Source: Verrucomicrobiota bacterium (lineage in GTDB: Bacteria; Verrucomicrobiota; Verrucomicrobiia; Opitutales; Opitutaceae). Taken from it: a stretch of 5,361 nt of DNA. Within the stretch, counting starts at the first letter, position 1. Each line of letters starts with the position of its first letter. Under the pieces are notes generated by a model that saw nothing but the letters and a program-made list of their open reading frames with translations, was not told where the DNA came from and did not search any database. Positions 1 through 5,361 of the stretch are shown piece by piece. The DNA lies in NCBI GenBank assembly GCA_003694825.1, contig RFJS01000434.1:1-5361 (forward strand), written 5' to 3'. Made by a program: the position numbers and the translations under genes.

Positions 1-355
1 AGGCAGTGAAACGATGAAAGCCACCGACTGGATACCGGCCGTGGACATCGCCGAAGACGAGAAGGCCTACATCATCAAAGCCGAGCTGCCTGAAGTCGCC
101 AAGGAAGACGTCAAGGCGACGATGGAGCGCGGCGTTCTCACCATCAGCGGCGAGCGCAAGCTCGAGAAGGAGGAGAAGGGCAAGAAGTTCCACCGCATCG
201 AGCGCGCCTATGGCCACTTCGCCCGGAGCTTCAATCTCCCCGAGGATGGCGATGTGGCCAATATCACCGCGACGCAGAAGAACGGCGTGCTCACGGTCGT
301 CGTGCCGAAGGCCCCGCAATCGACGCCACGGCAGATCGACGTGAAAGTCTCCTGA
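1..355 (+). CDS. Hsp20 family small heat-shock protein (5' end outside window)
   Basis: ATP-independent holdase of the alpha-crystallin/Hsp20 family, which binds unfolding cytoplasmic proteins until DnaK-type machines refold them. The frame is open from base 2 (codons Gly-Ser-Glu-Thr) into the ATG at 14. Family members usually carry an N-terminal arm of about 30-40 residues before the WxPxVDI segment, so the true start is probably upstream and ATG 14 is an internal Met. Counting from ATG 14, 113 residues are visible and hold an essentially complete alpha-crystallin domain: WIPAVDIAEDEKAYIIKAEL, then GVLTISGER, then the late NGVLTVVVPK signature. The C-terminal RQIDVKVS contains an I-x-V anchor of the kind that docks neighbouring subunits in oligomers. 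It ends in TGA 19 nt before the next gene on the same strand. Family assignment is firm; the start is not visible. Confidence 0.9.
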   Translation, partial: GSETMKATDWIPAVDIAEDEKAYIIKAELPEVAKEDVKATMERGVLTISGERKLEKEEKGKKFHRIERAYGHFARSFNLPEDGDVANITATQKNGVLTVVVPKAPQSTPRQIDVKVS

Positions 356-360
356 GCCCG

Positions 361-366
361 GGGAGG
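361..366 (+). promoter_or_regulatory. Ribosome binding site for the exported-protein gene
   Basis: GGGAGG lies 8 nt before the ATG at 375, in the short gap after the Hsp20 stop. It is one of the few clear Shine-Dalgarno sequences in the window and supports the start at 375 rather than the other-frame ATG at 367. Confidence 0.6.
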
Positions 367-374
367 TTGGCACC

Positions 375-983
375 ATGCGTTGGCGCACCGTCATTCTCCC
401 GCTCTTCGCGGTTGGAGCGCTGGCCGTCGGCGTCCTCGCGCCGGCTGCCGGCACCGCCACTTCGGCCGGTGCCGGCGATGAGGCGGCGCAAGCCGACGAC
501 ACGGTGGTTCTGCAGGTGCGCGTCGAGGTGCCTCCCTTCTGGGATCCCTTCCTCGACGACCGTGTCGCCGAGGCATTCGTCGACCGACTCCGCGCCTCGA
601 TGAAGGTGCTCGGCTACCACGGCAAAGTCTTCTTCGTCGGCCCGGACGCGATGGTCGATCCGAAGACGCCGCAGGTGACGATCAGCCTCGTCGAGTGGCG
701 CATCAATCACCTCGGCGACATCGCCTGCTAATTCGTCGCCTACCTGCAGACGCCGACCGCGATCAAGCAACTCGGCTTCTACACCAACCGGACGATGGTT
801 CCCATGGTTGATCCCGACCGCTTCGGCCTGACCCGCGTCTTCGAAGAGGCGGCCGAAGGGGCCGTGCGCAAACTCGCCCGGGACATCGCCCGTTCAGAAC
901 TGCTCGGTGGCTTCGATACGCCCGCCGAAGGCGAGGCCCCCACAGGGGCTTCCAATCAACCCACCACTCCCGCAAAGCAATGA
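375..983 (+). pseudogene. Predicted exported protein of unknown family, interrupted by an in-frame TAA
   Basis: One reading frame runs from ATG 375 to TGA 981-983, broken only by TAA at 729-731. The upstream part encodes 118 residues. The frame continues directly as FVAYLQTPTAIKQLGFYTNR and on to the end (83 more codons), with the same GC-rich third positions. This looks like one gene of about 202 codons carrying a nonsense change or a sequencing error, not two genes. A single-base change from CAA, GAA, AAA, TAC or another sense codon would explain it. The N-terminus is a likely Sec signal peptide: MRWR, then a hydrophobic stretch at about residues 5-25, then Ala/Gly-rich possible cleavage sites up to AQA near residue 40. 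No lipobox is seen. The mature part has alternating strand- and helix-like segments (LQVRVEVPPFWDP, VTISLVEWRIN) and ends in an amphipathic helix followed by a Pro/Thr-rich tail. The pattern recalls small periplasmic proteins and lipoproteins, but I do not recognise the family. It sits between hsp20 and a small membrane-protein gene that it overlaps. If TAA is a true stop, the product would be a 118-residue secreted fragment. Confidence 0.7.
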
Positions 984-1234
984 TCCGCTTCTTCTTCCAG
1001 GAAACCACATCCGCCGGCGAGCGCCACGCCGCTCAGGTGGCCCTCTCGGCCGCCGCCTCCGGCGCCAGCCTGCTGCTCGCCGGCATCCTTGTCATCCTCT
1101 TCCCGCAGATCCTCGCCTGGATCATTGCGGGAGTGATGATCTTTGGCGGCTGCATGCTGCTCGGGCTCGCCTGGGCCGCGTGGCGCAGCATCCGCCGACG
1201 TCCATTTTCCGACGACGATATCTGGTATCCATGA
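980..1234 (+). CDS. Small two-span membrane protein, function unknown
   Basis: An 84-residue protein whose ATG at 980 overlaps the TGA of the preceding frame (ATGA), a typical translational-coupling junction; no Shine-Dalgarno sequence is visible. Residues about 20-41 and 44-68 form two hydrophobic segments separated by a short Pro-Gln turn (LFPQILAWI). RSIRRR follows at 69-74, so by the positive-inside rule both ends are probably cytoplasmic. The short tail is acidic and aromatic (FSDDDIWYP). The hairpin resembles a single repeat unit of HdeD/DUF308-type membrane proteins (pattern GILxIxFPxxxAxxIAGxxIxxG), but one short repeat cannot prove membership. Its position between an exported protein and HtrA suggests an envelope role. 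That is inference only. Confidence 0.7.
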   Translation: MIRFFFQETTSAGERHAAQVALSAAASGASLLLAGILVILFPQILAWIIAGVMIFGGCMLLGLAWAAWRSIRRRPFSDDDIWYP

Positions 1235-1296
1235 TGCCGGACATCTCCCACCGATCCGGAAACCTCCACATTCCTGTTCCCGAGGAGACACATGGC
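1235..1296 (+). other. Intergenic spacer before the HtrA gene
   Basis: A 62-nt spacer, the longest fully contained gap before the dnaJ-cbpM junction. It is in frame with HtrA from ATG 1231, so a longer HtrA N-terminus is formally possible. It contains a short CCGGA/TCCGG inverted repeat (1237-1241 and 1255-1259, 13-nt loop) too weak to call a terminator. I see no convincing -35/-10 promoter pair. Confidence 0.4.
1282..1287 (+). promoter_or_regulatory. Ribosome binding site deciding the HtrA start
   Basis: GAGGAG ends 9 nt before the ATG at 1297. It supports that start, which puts a signal peptide right at the N-terminus, over the in-frame upstream ATGs at 1231 and 1234. Confidence 0.6.
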
Positions 1297-2787
1297 ATGA
1301 AACACAAATACACCCGCCGACAAACCACTTTCCCCTCTCCGCTCATTGCACTCGCGACCGTATTGGCGCTTCTGTTCCTCGCGCCACCCGCCTGTGCAAA
1401 GTCACTGCCCGAGTTGAAAATCGACGAGTCTCCGCTCGCGGACGACCCCGGCATCCCCAGCCTCGCTCCGATCGTCGCCAAGGCCTCGCCGAGCGTCGTC
1501 AACATCTACACCGCCAAAACCGTGCGCGAGCGTCCCGCCTACTCGCCGTTTTTCGACGATCCGTTTTTCCGTGAATTCTTCGGCATCCCTTACGACCGCG
1601 TGCCCCGTGAGCGGCGCGAACAGGCTCTCGGCTCCGGCGTGATCGTCAGTGCCGACGGCTACATTCTCACCAACAACCATGTCGTCGACGGCGCCGACGA
1701 GATCCGTATCGTGCTTCCTGAGACCAACGAGAACTTCGATGCCGAAATCGTCGGCACCGACCCGAAGACCGACATCGCCGTGCTCAAGGTCGATGCCGAC
1801 AAACCTCTGCCGGCCATCACCATCGCCAACAGCGACACGCTGCGCGTCGGCGACTACGTGATCGCCATCGGCAATCCCCTTGGTGTCGGACAGACCGTCA
1901 CCTCCGGCATCGTCAGCGCCCTCGGCCGCGGCGGGATCGGCCTGGTTGACTACGAGGACTTCATCCAGACCGACGCTTCCATCAATCCCGGCAACTCCGG
2001 CGGTGCCCTCGTCGACATGAAAGGCCGCCTCGTCGGCATCAACACCGCCATCCTCAGCCGCAGCGGCGGCAGCCAGGGAATCGGCTTTGCCGTCCCCAGC
2101 AACCTCGCCCGCTCGGTCATGGAGAGCATCATCGAATATGGTGAAGTGCGCCGCGGCTACCTCGGCGTCCTCATTCAGCCGGTCACACCTGAACTTGCCG
2201 AAGAGTTCGGCCTCGAAGAAAACCACGGCGCGCTCATCGGTGATGTCACCCCCGGCTCGCCCGCCGACAAGGCCGGCCTCGAACCCGGTGACGTCGTCCT
2301 GGCTTTCAACGGACAAAAGGTCCACGACAGCCGTCAACTCCAGATCCTCGTCGCGCAGTCGCGCCCCGGCACCACCGCCGAGCTGACGATCATCCGCGAT
2401 GGCCGGGAGAAGACCATCGAAGTCGAGCTCGGTGAACTCGACGGCGGCGGCCTCGCCCGCGCCGATGGACGTTCCGGCCTCCGGCGCGACAGCGGCCGTG
2501 ATCCTCTCGACGGCATCACCGTGGACGATCTCGACTACCGCACCCGCCGCCAGTTCGGCATTCCGCGGCAGGTCACCGGCGCGCTCGTTGTCGACGTCGA
2601 TCCCAACTCGCCTGCCGCTGCCGCCGGCCTGCGTCCCGGCGATGTCATCGTGGAAATCAACCGCCAGCCGGTCGAAGACGCCGACCATGCCGTGCGCCTC
2701 TCGGAGCGCATCGAAGGCAGCCGCGTCCTCCTGCGCGTCTGGAGCAACGGCATGAGCCGCTACCTCGTGATCGATGCCAATCGCTGA
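1297..2787 (+). CDS. HtrA/DegP-type periplasmic serine protease, Do family
   Basis: A 496-residue envelope protease/chaperone that degrades or shields misfolded periplasmic proteins. A Sec signal peptide occupies residues 1-34 (basic MKHKYTRR, hydrophobic core, ACA before Lys35). The region FFDDPFFREFFG near residue 80 is the usual LA-loop motif. The catalytic triad is intact: His128 in LTNNHVV, Asp159 in TDIAVLK and Ser234 in NPGNSGGALVD. PDZ1 covers about 284-385, starting at RRGYLGV with SPADKAGLEPGDVV as its core. A Gly/Arg/Asp-rich linker spans about 386-408. PDZ2 covers about 409-496, with SPAAAAGLRPGDVI as its core. The length and two-PDZ layout match DegP/DegQ/MucD rather than the single-PDZ, membrane-anchored DegS. 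The start at 1297 is chosen from the ribosome site and signal peptide; in-frame ATGs at 1231 and 1234 are less likely. The stop lies 5 nt before the HPF-sigma fusion gene, so the two are almost certainly co-transcribed. degP and degQ cannot be told apart here, so no symbol is given. Confidence 0.95.
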   Translation: MKHKYTRRQTTFPSPLIALATVLALLFLAPPACAKSLPELKIDESPLADDPGIPSLAPIVAKASPSVVNIYTAKTVRERPAYSPFFDDPFFREFFGIPYDRVPRERREQALGSGVIVSADGYILTNNHVVDGADEIRIVLPETNENFDAEIVGTDPKTDIAVLKVDADKPLPAITIANSDTLRVGDYVIAIGNPLGVGQTVTSGIVSALGRGGIGLVDYEDFIQTDASINPGNSGGALVDMKGRLVGINTAILSRSGGSQGIGFAVPSNLARSVMESIIEYGEVRRGYLGVLIQPVTPELAEEFGLEENHGALIGDVTPGSPADKAGLEPGDVVLAFNGQKVHDSRQLQILVAQSRPGTTAELTIIRDGREKTIEVELGELDGGGLARADGRSGLRRDSGRDPLDGITVDDLDYRTRRQFGIPRQVTGALVVDVDPNSPAAAAGLRPGDVIVEINRQPVEDADHAVRLSERIEGSRVLLRVWSNGMSRYLVIDANR

Positions 2788-2792
2788 CCACC

Positions 2793-3965
2793 ATGAAAAA
2801 GAAAGCTTCCAGAAAAGAACAACAAACCACTGAACCCAACAGCGTCCATCAGGTGGATACGCCGGCCGCCGACACCGGCACCACGCCGGCGGAAGCGGCG
2901 GATCGGCCCACCCACATCTCCTGGAACATCGTCGCCCGCGGCGTGCGCGTCACCTCTCTGCTCCAGGAGAAGATCCGCAAGCGCAACGGCAAGTTCGAGA
3001 AGCACCTGAAGCGCTTCCCCATCGACGCGGTGCACCTCCACATCGCGCTCGAGAAAAATCCGGGTGAGCCGCCCTACTCGGCCGCGCTCTCCCTGCGCCT
3101 GCCGAGCACGGTGCTGCACGCCGTCAAATTTCACGACAGCGCCCTGAGCGCCTTCGAGGAGGCAAGCGACGTGCTCCTGCGGCAGCTCGTCGAGCACAAG
3201 AGGGATCTCCGCCGCGAGGCCGAGTGGAAGCGTCACAAGCGCCGCACCGGCGCCCGCCCGAAGGGCAAGCCCCGGTTTGCCCCCGAACCGATGGCGGAGG
3301 GCACCGGACCGCAATCGCAGACCGATGTCATGCGCGATCTCGCGGCCCGCCACTACCGCAAACTCCGCCAGCACGTGCGCCGCCTGCTCTGGCATGACGC
3401 CATGGCCGGCGAGATCCCCTGGGGCGCGATCGACGACCGGGCCGTCGTCGACGAGTCGATCGAGCAGGCGCTCGCCGATCCCGAGCGCAAGCCGCGCGAC
3501 CTCGACTTCGACCTCTGGCTGCGCCACCTCATCCACATCAATCTCGAGCGTCGCCGGCGCGAATGGCAGCGCAACAACCGGGAGATCGTCTCCCTCTCCG
3601 AGGACCTCCCTGTCCCCGAGGACATCGATGAGGCCGACGGCTACGACGCGGAACAACCGCTCGACATCATCGAGCAGGCGGAAGAACCGCCCGCCGTCGA
3701 GCGCGCCGACCTCACCGAGGATCCCTCCTCCGAATCGCCCGCCGAAACCGTCGCCCGCCGCGACCTCATCGATGCGCTGCGTCGCGTCGTATCCAAATGG
3801 CCTGGCGAGCTGCGGGAGATCTTCGAGATGTACTACGTCGAAGGTCTCGATCCCGAGGACATCTCTCTGGTGATCGGTCGCCGGGCCGACGAAGTCAACA
3901 AGCTCCTCGACGAAGTGCAGGCCCGCCTGCGCGAAACCGTCCTCGACAGCTCGGTTCTCGCCTGA
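2793..3965 (+). CDS. HPF/RaiA ribosome-hibernation domain fused to a sigma-70-like domain
   Basis: A 390-residue protein of two apparent parts. Residues 1-40 are a polar, probably disordered leader. Residues about 41-140 read as an HPF/RaiA (S30AE) domain: ISWNIVARGVRVTSLLQEKI, a basic helix KRNGKFEKHLKRF, strands VHLHIALEKN and YSAALSLRLP, and the diagnostic end LHAVKFHDSALSAFEEASD followed by LLRQLVEHKRDLR. Such domains bind the 30S decoding region and silence ribosomes under stress. After a basic linker (about 141-175), residues 176-260 resemble sigma-70 region 2: ARHYRKLRQHVRRLLW, an acidic DDRAVVDESIEQAL, and FDLWLRHLIHINLERRRRE. An acidic linker (265-318) follows. Residues 320-385 resemble sigma region 4, with WPGELREIFEMYYVEGLDPE and a helix-turn-helix DISLVIGRRADEVNKLLDEV. 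Long HPF proteins normally carry a dimerisation domain at this position instead. The start has no Shine-Dalgarno sequence and lies 5 nt after htrA, suggesting coupling. The HPF half is secure; the sigma half is a confident pattern match, though its promoter specificity and activity are unknown. The arrangement is continuous in one frame with no sign of a junction error. Confidence 0.85.
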   Translation: MKKKASRKEQQTTEPNSVHQVDTPAADTGTTPAEAADRPTHISWNIVARGVRVTSLLQEKIRKRNGKFEKHLKRFPIDAVHLHIALEKNPGEPPYSAALSLRLPSTVLHAVKFHDSALSAFEEASDVLLRQLVEHKRDLRREAEWKRHKRRTGARPKGKPRFAPEPMAEGTGPQSQTDVMRDLAARHYRKLRQHVRRLLWHDAMAGEIPWGAIDDRAVVDESIEQALADPERKPRDLDFDLWLRHLIHINLERRRREWQRNNREIVSLSEDLPVPEDIDEADGYDAEQPLDIIEQAEEPPAVERADLTEDPSSESPAETVARRDLIDALRRVVSKWPGELREIFEMYYVEGLDPEDISLVIGRRADEVNKLLDEVQARLRETVLDSSVLA

Positions 3966-3983
3966 CCGTCGCACCATCAGCCC

Positions 3984-5027
3984 ATGTCTGTTCAGTTCCA
4001 GGACTACTACCAGATACTCGGTGTGCCGAGAGACGCTTCGGAGGCCGACATCAAAAAGGCCTTCCGCAAGCTCGCGCGCAAATACCACCCCGACGTCGCC
4101 AAAGACAAGAAGGAGGCCGAAGAGAAGTTCAAACAGATCAACGAGGCCTACGATGTCCTCAGCGATCCAGTCAAGCGGGCGAAATACGACAAGCTCGGCG
4201 CACGCTGGCAGGAGTATGAGGCCGCCGGGTACGATCCGACCGCCCAGGCCGGCCCCGGCGCGGCCCGCACGCGGCGGTGGACCAGCCCCGACGGCACCCA
4301 GACCTACGAATTCAGCTTCGGCGGCTCCACCGGATTCAGCGACTTCTTCGAGCACTTCTTCGGCGGCGGCGCCACAAGCGATCCGTTCGAGGATCTCTTC
4401 GGCCGGTCCGCCGGCATGGGCGGCGGCGCCACCCGCCGCCGCACCTACGGCGCCCGCCCGCAGGACACCAGCCGCCGGGGGAGCGACATGGAGGCCGACC
4501 TGCTCGTCACGCTCGAAGAGGCGATGCGCGGCTCGGAACGCACGATACGCCTCGAGAGTGTCGATCCGCAGACCGGCCAGCCGCGCCGCGAGGCGATCAA
4601 GGTACGGATACCCGCCGGCGTCCGGGAAGGCCAGCGCCTGCGTGTCCCGGGCCGGGGGAACCCCGGCATCGGGGGCGGTCCCGCGGGCGATCTCTACCTG
4701 CGCGTGCGCATCGCCGCGCATCCGGACTTCCGCGTCCGCGATGCCGACCTGCACTACGATCTGACCCTCGCCCCCTGGGAAGCGGTGCTCGGCACGAGCA
4801 TCGACATCCGCCTGCCCACGGGGAAGACCGCCCGCGTCGCGATCCCCTCGGGCACCCAGAACGGACGCCAGCTGCGGCTGCGCGGCCACGGCCTGCGCAC
4901 CGCCGACGGCACGCTCGGCGACCTCTACATTCACATCACCATCGATGTGCCCGCCTCGGTCACCGAGGAGGAGCGCAAGCTCTGGGAACAGCTCGCCCGC
5001 GTATCCCGCTTTTCGCCGCGCAAGTAA
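3984..5027 (+). CDS. cbpA: CbpA-type DnaJ co-chaperone (class B J-protein)
   Basis: A 347-residue cytoplasmic J-protein that delivers unfolded clients to DnaK and stimulates its ATPase. The J domain spans about residues 7-70, with the HPD motif at 35-37 and the helix-4 motif [21 protein letters not shown]. The Gly/Phe-rich region (about 109-149) contains [20 protein letters not shown]. There is no CxxCxGxG zinc finger, which separates it from classical DnaJ and places it with CbpA/DjlA-like class B proteins. The two C-terminal client-binding domains cover about 168-245 ([31 protein letters not shown]) and 246-322 ([43 protein letters not shown]). A dimerisation tail ends the protein. The start at 3984 has no Shine-Dalgarno sequence but puts [10 protein letters not shown] at the expected place. 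It lies 18 nt after the fusion gene and precedes a CbpM-like gene, the usual cbpA-cbpM order. Confidence 0.93.
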   Translation: MSVQFQDYYQILGVPRDASEADIKKAFRKLARKYHPDVAKDKKEAEEKFKQINEAYDVLSDPVKRAKYDKLGARWQEYEAAGYDPTAQAGPGAARTRRWTSPDGTQTYEFSFGGSTGFSDFFEHFFGGGATSDPFEDLFGRSAGMGGGATRRRTYGARPQDTSRRGSDMEADLLVTLEEAMRGSERTIRLESVDPQTGQPRREAIKVRIPAGVREGQRLRVPGRGNPGIGGGPAGDLYLRVRIAAHPDFRVRDADLHYDLTLAPWEAVLGTSIDIRLPTGKTARVAIPSGTQNGRQLRLRGHGLRTADGTLGDLYIHITIDVPASVTEEERKLWEQLARVSRFSPRK

Positions 5028-5110
5028 CCAGACTCTCGTGACATAAACCTCTTTCAGCCGTGAAGAACCGACCGACAACCGCGATCACTCTTTTCGAAGC
5101 CGGAGCGGGG
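5028..5110 (+). other. Spacer between the CbpA and CbpM-like genes
   Basis: Short 83-nt gap, or 32 nt if the downstream gene starts at the in-frame GTG 5060. No inverted repeat followed by a T-run is visible, so I see no terminator separating the two genes and read them as one transcript. Confidence 0.4.
5102..5105 (+). promoter_or_regulatory. Ribosome binding site supporting the CbpM-like start
   Basis: GGAG sits 5 nt before ATG 5111. The alternative GTG 5060 has no such sequence upstream. Confidence 0.45.
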
Positions 5111-5361
5111 ATGGCCTACTCCATCGAGCAGGTTGCCAGAATCACCCATACGAGCCGGCACACGATCGCCGTCTACTGCCGGCTCGGCGTCATCGAGCCG
5201 CTCGATCTGCCCGACCGCCCCGGCTGGCACTTCGACGACGAAGCCATCCGCACCCTGAGTCGCGCCGAACACATCCGGCGCGAACACGGCGTCAACCTCC
5301 GCGGCACGGCCATCATCCTGCGCCTGCTCGACCGGATCGAGGCCCTGCAGGATGAACTCCG
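5111..5361 (+). CDS. cbpM: CbpM/MerR-like chaperone modulator (3' end outside window)
   Basis: The first 83 residues of a gene that runs off the right edge. The visible part begins with a MerR-type helix-turn-helix (MAYSIEQVARITHTSRHTIA), then VYCRLGVIEPL, then PGWHFDDEAIRTLSRAEHIR, then EHGVNLRGTAIILRLLDRIE. The W-x-F turn and the run NLRGTAIILRLLDRI fit CbpM, the small protein that binds the J domain of CbpA and restrains its activity. Position directly after a cbpA-type gene supports this strongly. The EHGVNLRG segment also resembles HspR, a MerR-family repressor of heat-shock genes, so a DNA-binding role is not excluded. The start at 5111 is chosen for its GGAG ribosome site; GTG 5060 in the same frame would add 17 residues. 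Family membership is good; the CbpM versus HspR distinction is moderate because the C-terminus is missing. Confidence 0.75.
   Translation, partial: MAYSIEQVARITHTSRHTIAVYCRLGVIEPLDLPDRPGWHFDDEAIRTLSRAEHIRREHGVNLRGTAIILRLLDRIEALQDEL

Noticed and set aside
795..983. Independent 62-residue gene starting at ATG 795
   Set aside because: It is in the same frame as the exported-protein gene beyond the TAA at 729-731, and coding-like sequence extends upstream of the ATG to that stop, so it is better read as the 3' part of one interrupted gene.
1237..1259. CCGGA/TCCGG inverted repeat as a terminator or operator
   Set aside because: Stem of only 5 bp with a 13-nt loop and no T-run; expected by chance in GC-rich DNA.
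907..1296. N-terminal extension of the HtrA frame back to 907
   Set aside because: It overlaps the exported-protein and small membrane-protein genes in another frame, and the signal peptide plus GAGGAG ribosome site place the start at 1297.
1402..2688. 428-codon open frame on the - strand opposite htrA
   Set aside because: Antisense shadow of the HtrA gene; compositionally skewed to Asp/Gly/Val/Ala with no motif or ribosome site supporting it.
3966..3983. Promoter or terminator between the fusion gene and the DnaJ gene
   Set aside because: The 18-nt gap is too short and shows no hairpin or promoter-like hexamers.
2760..5078. 772-codon open frame on the - strand opposite the fusion and DnaJ genes
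   Set aside because: It mirrors two + strand genes with clear family matches. Its translation is a biased Val/Gly/Ala/Asp-rich string without recognisable domains, as expected for antisense frames in GC-rich coding DNA.

Overview
This GC-rich window has a strong G/C bias at third codon positions. All its credible genes lie on the + strand in a tightly packed run, with gaps of 4-nt overlap, 5, 18, 19, 62 and about 83 nt. The genes are typical of a Gram-negative bacterium: a signal-peptide-bearing HtrA/DegP protease and a second exported protein imply a periplasm. The HtrA sequence style (for example IQTDASINPGNSGG followed by SRSGGSQGIGFAVP) would fit Verrucomicrobiota/Opitutae or a GC-rich proteobacterium. 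The lineage is an impression, not a demonstrated fact.

Layout: (1) the 3' part of an Hsp20 small heat-shock protein, whose start lies left of the window; (2) a predicted exported protein of unknown family, interrupted by one in-frame TAA at 729-731 with the same frame continuing to 983; (3) a small protein with two membrane segments, overlapping (2) by ATGA; (4) an HtrA/DegP-type serine protease with an intact catalytic triad and two PDZ domains; (5) a 390-residue protein joining an N-terminal HPF/RaiA ribosome-hibernation domain to a C-terminal half that resembles sigma-70 regions 2 and 4; (6) a CbpA-type DnaJ co-chaperone without a zinc finger; (7) the 5' part of a CbpM/MerR-like gene that runs off the right end.

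Together this reads as a proteotoxic-stress operon. Hsp20 holds unfolded cytoplasmic proteins, CbpA recruits DnaK to refold them, CbpM modulates CbpA, and HtrA degrades or refolds damaged envelope proteins. The HPF-sigma fusion could link ribosome inactivation to a transcriptional response. That fusion is the most interesting item in the window. The internal stop in the exported protein and the HtrA-sigma adjacency are the next items worth checking. No RNA genes, CRISPR arrays, insertion sequences or convincing terminators were seen.
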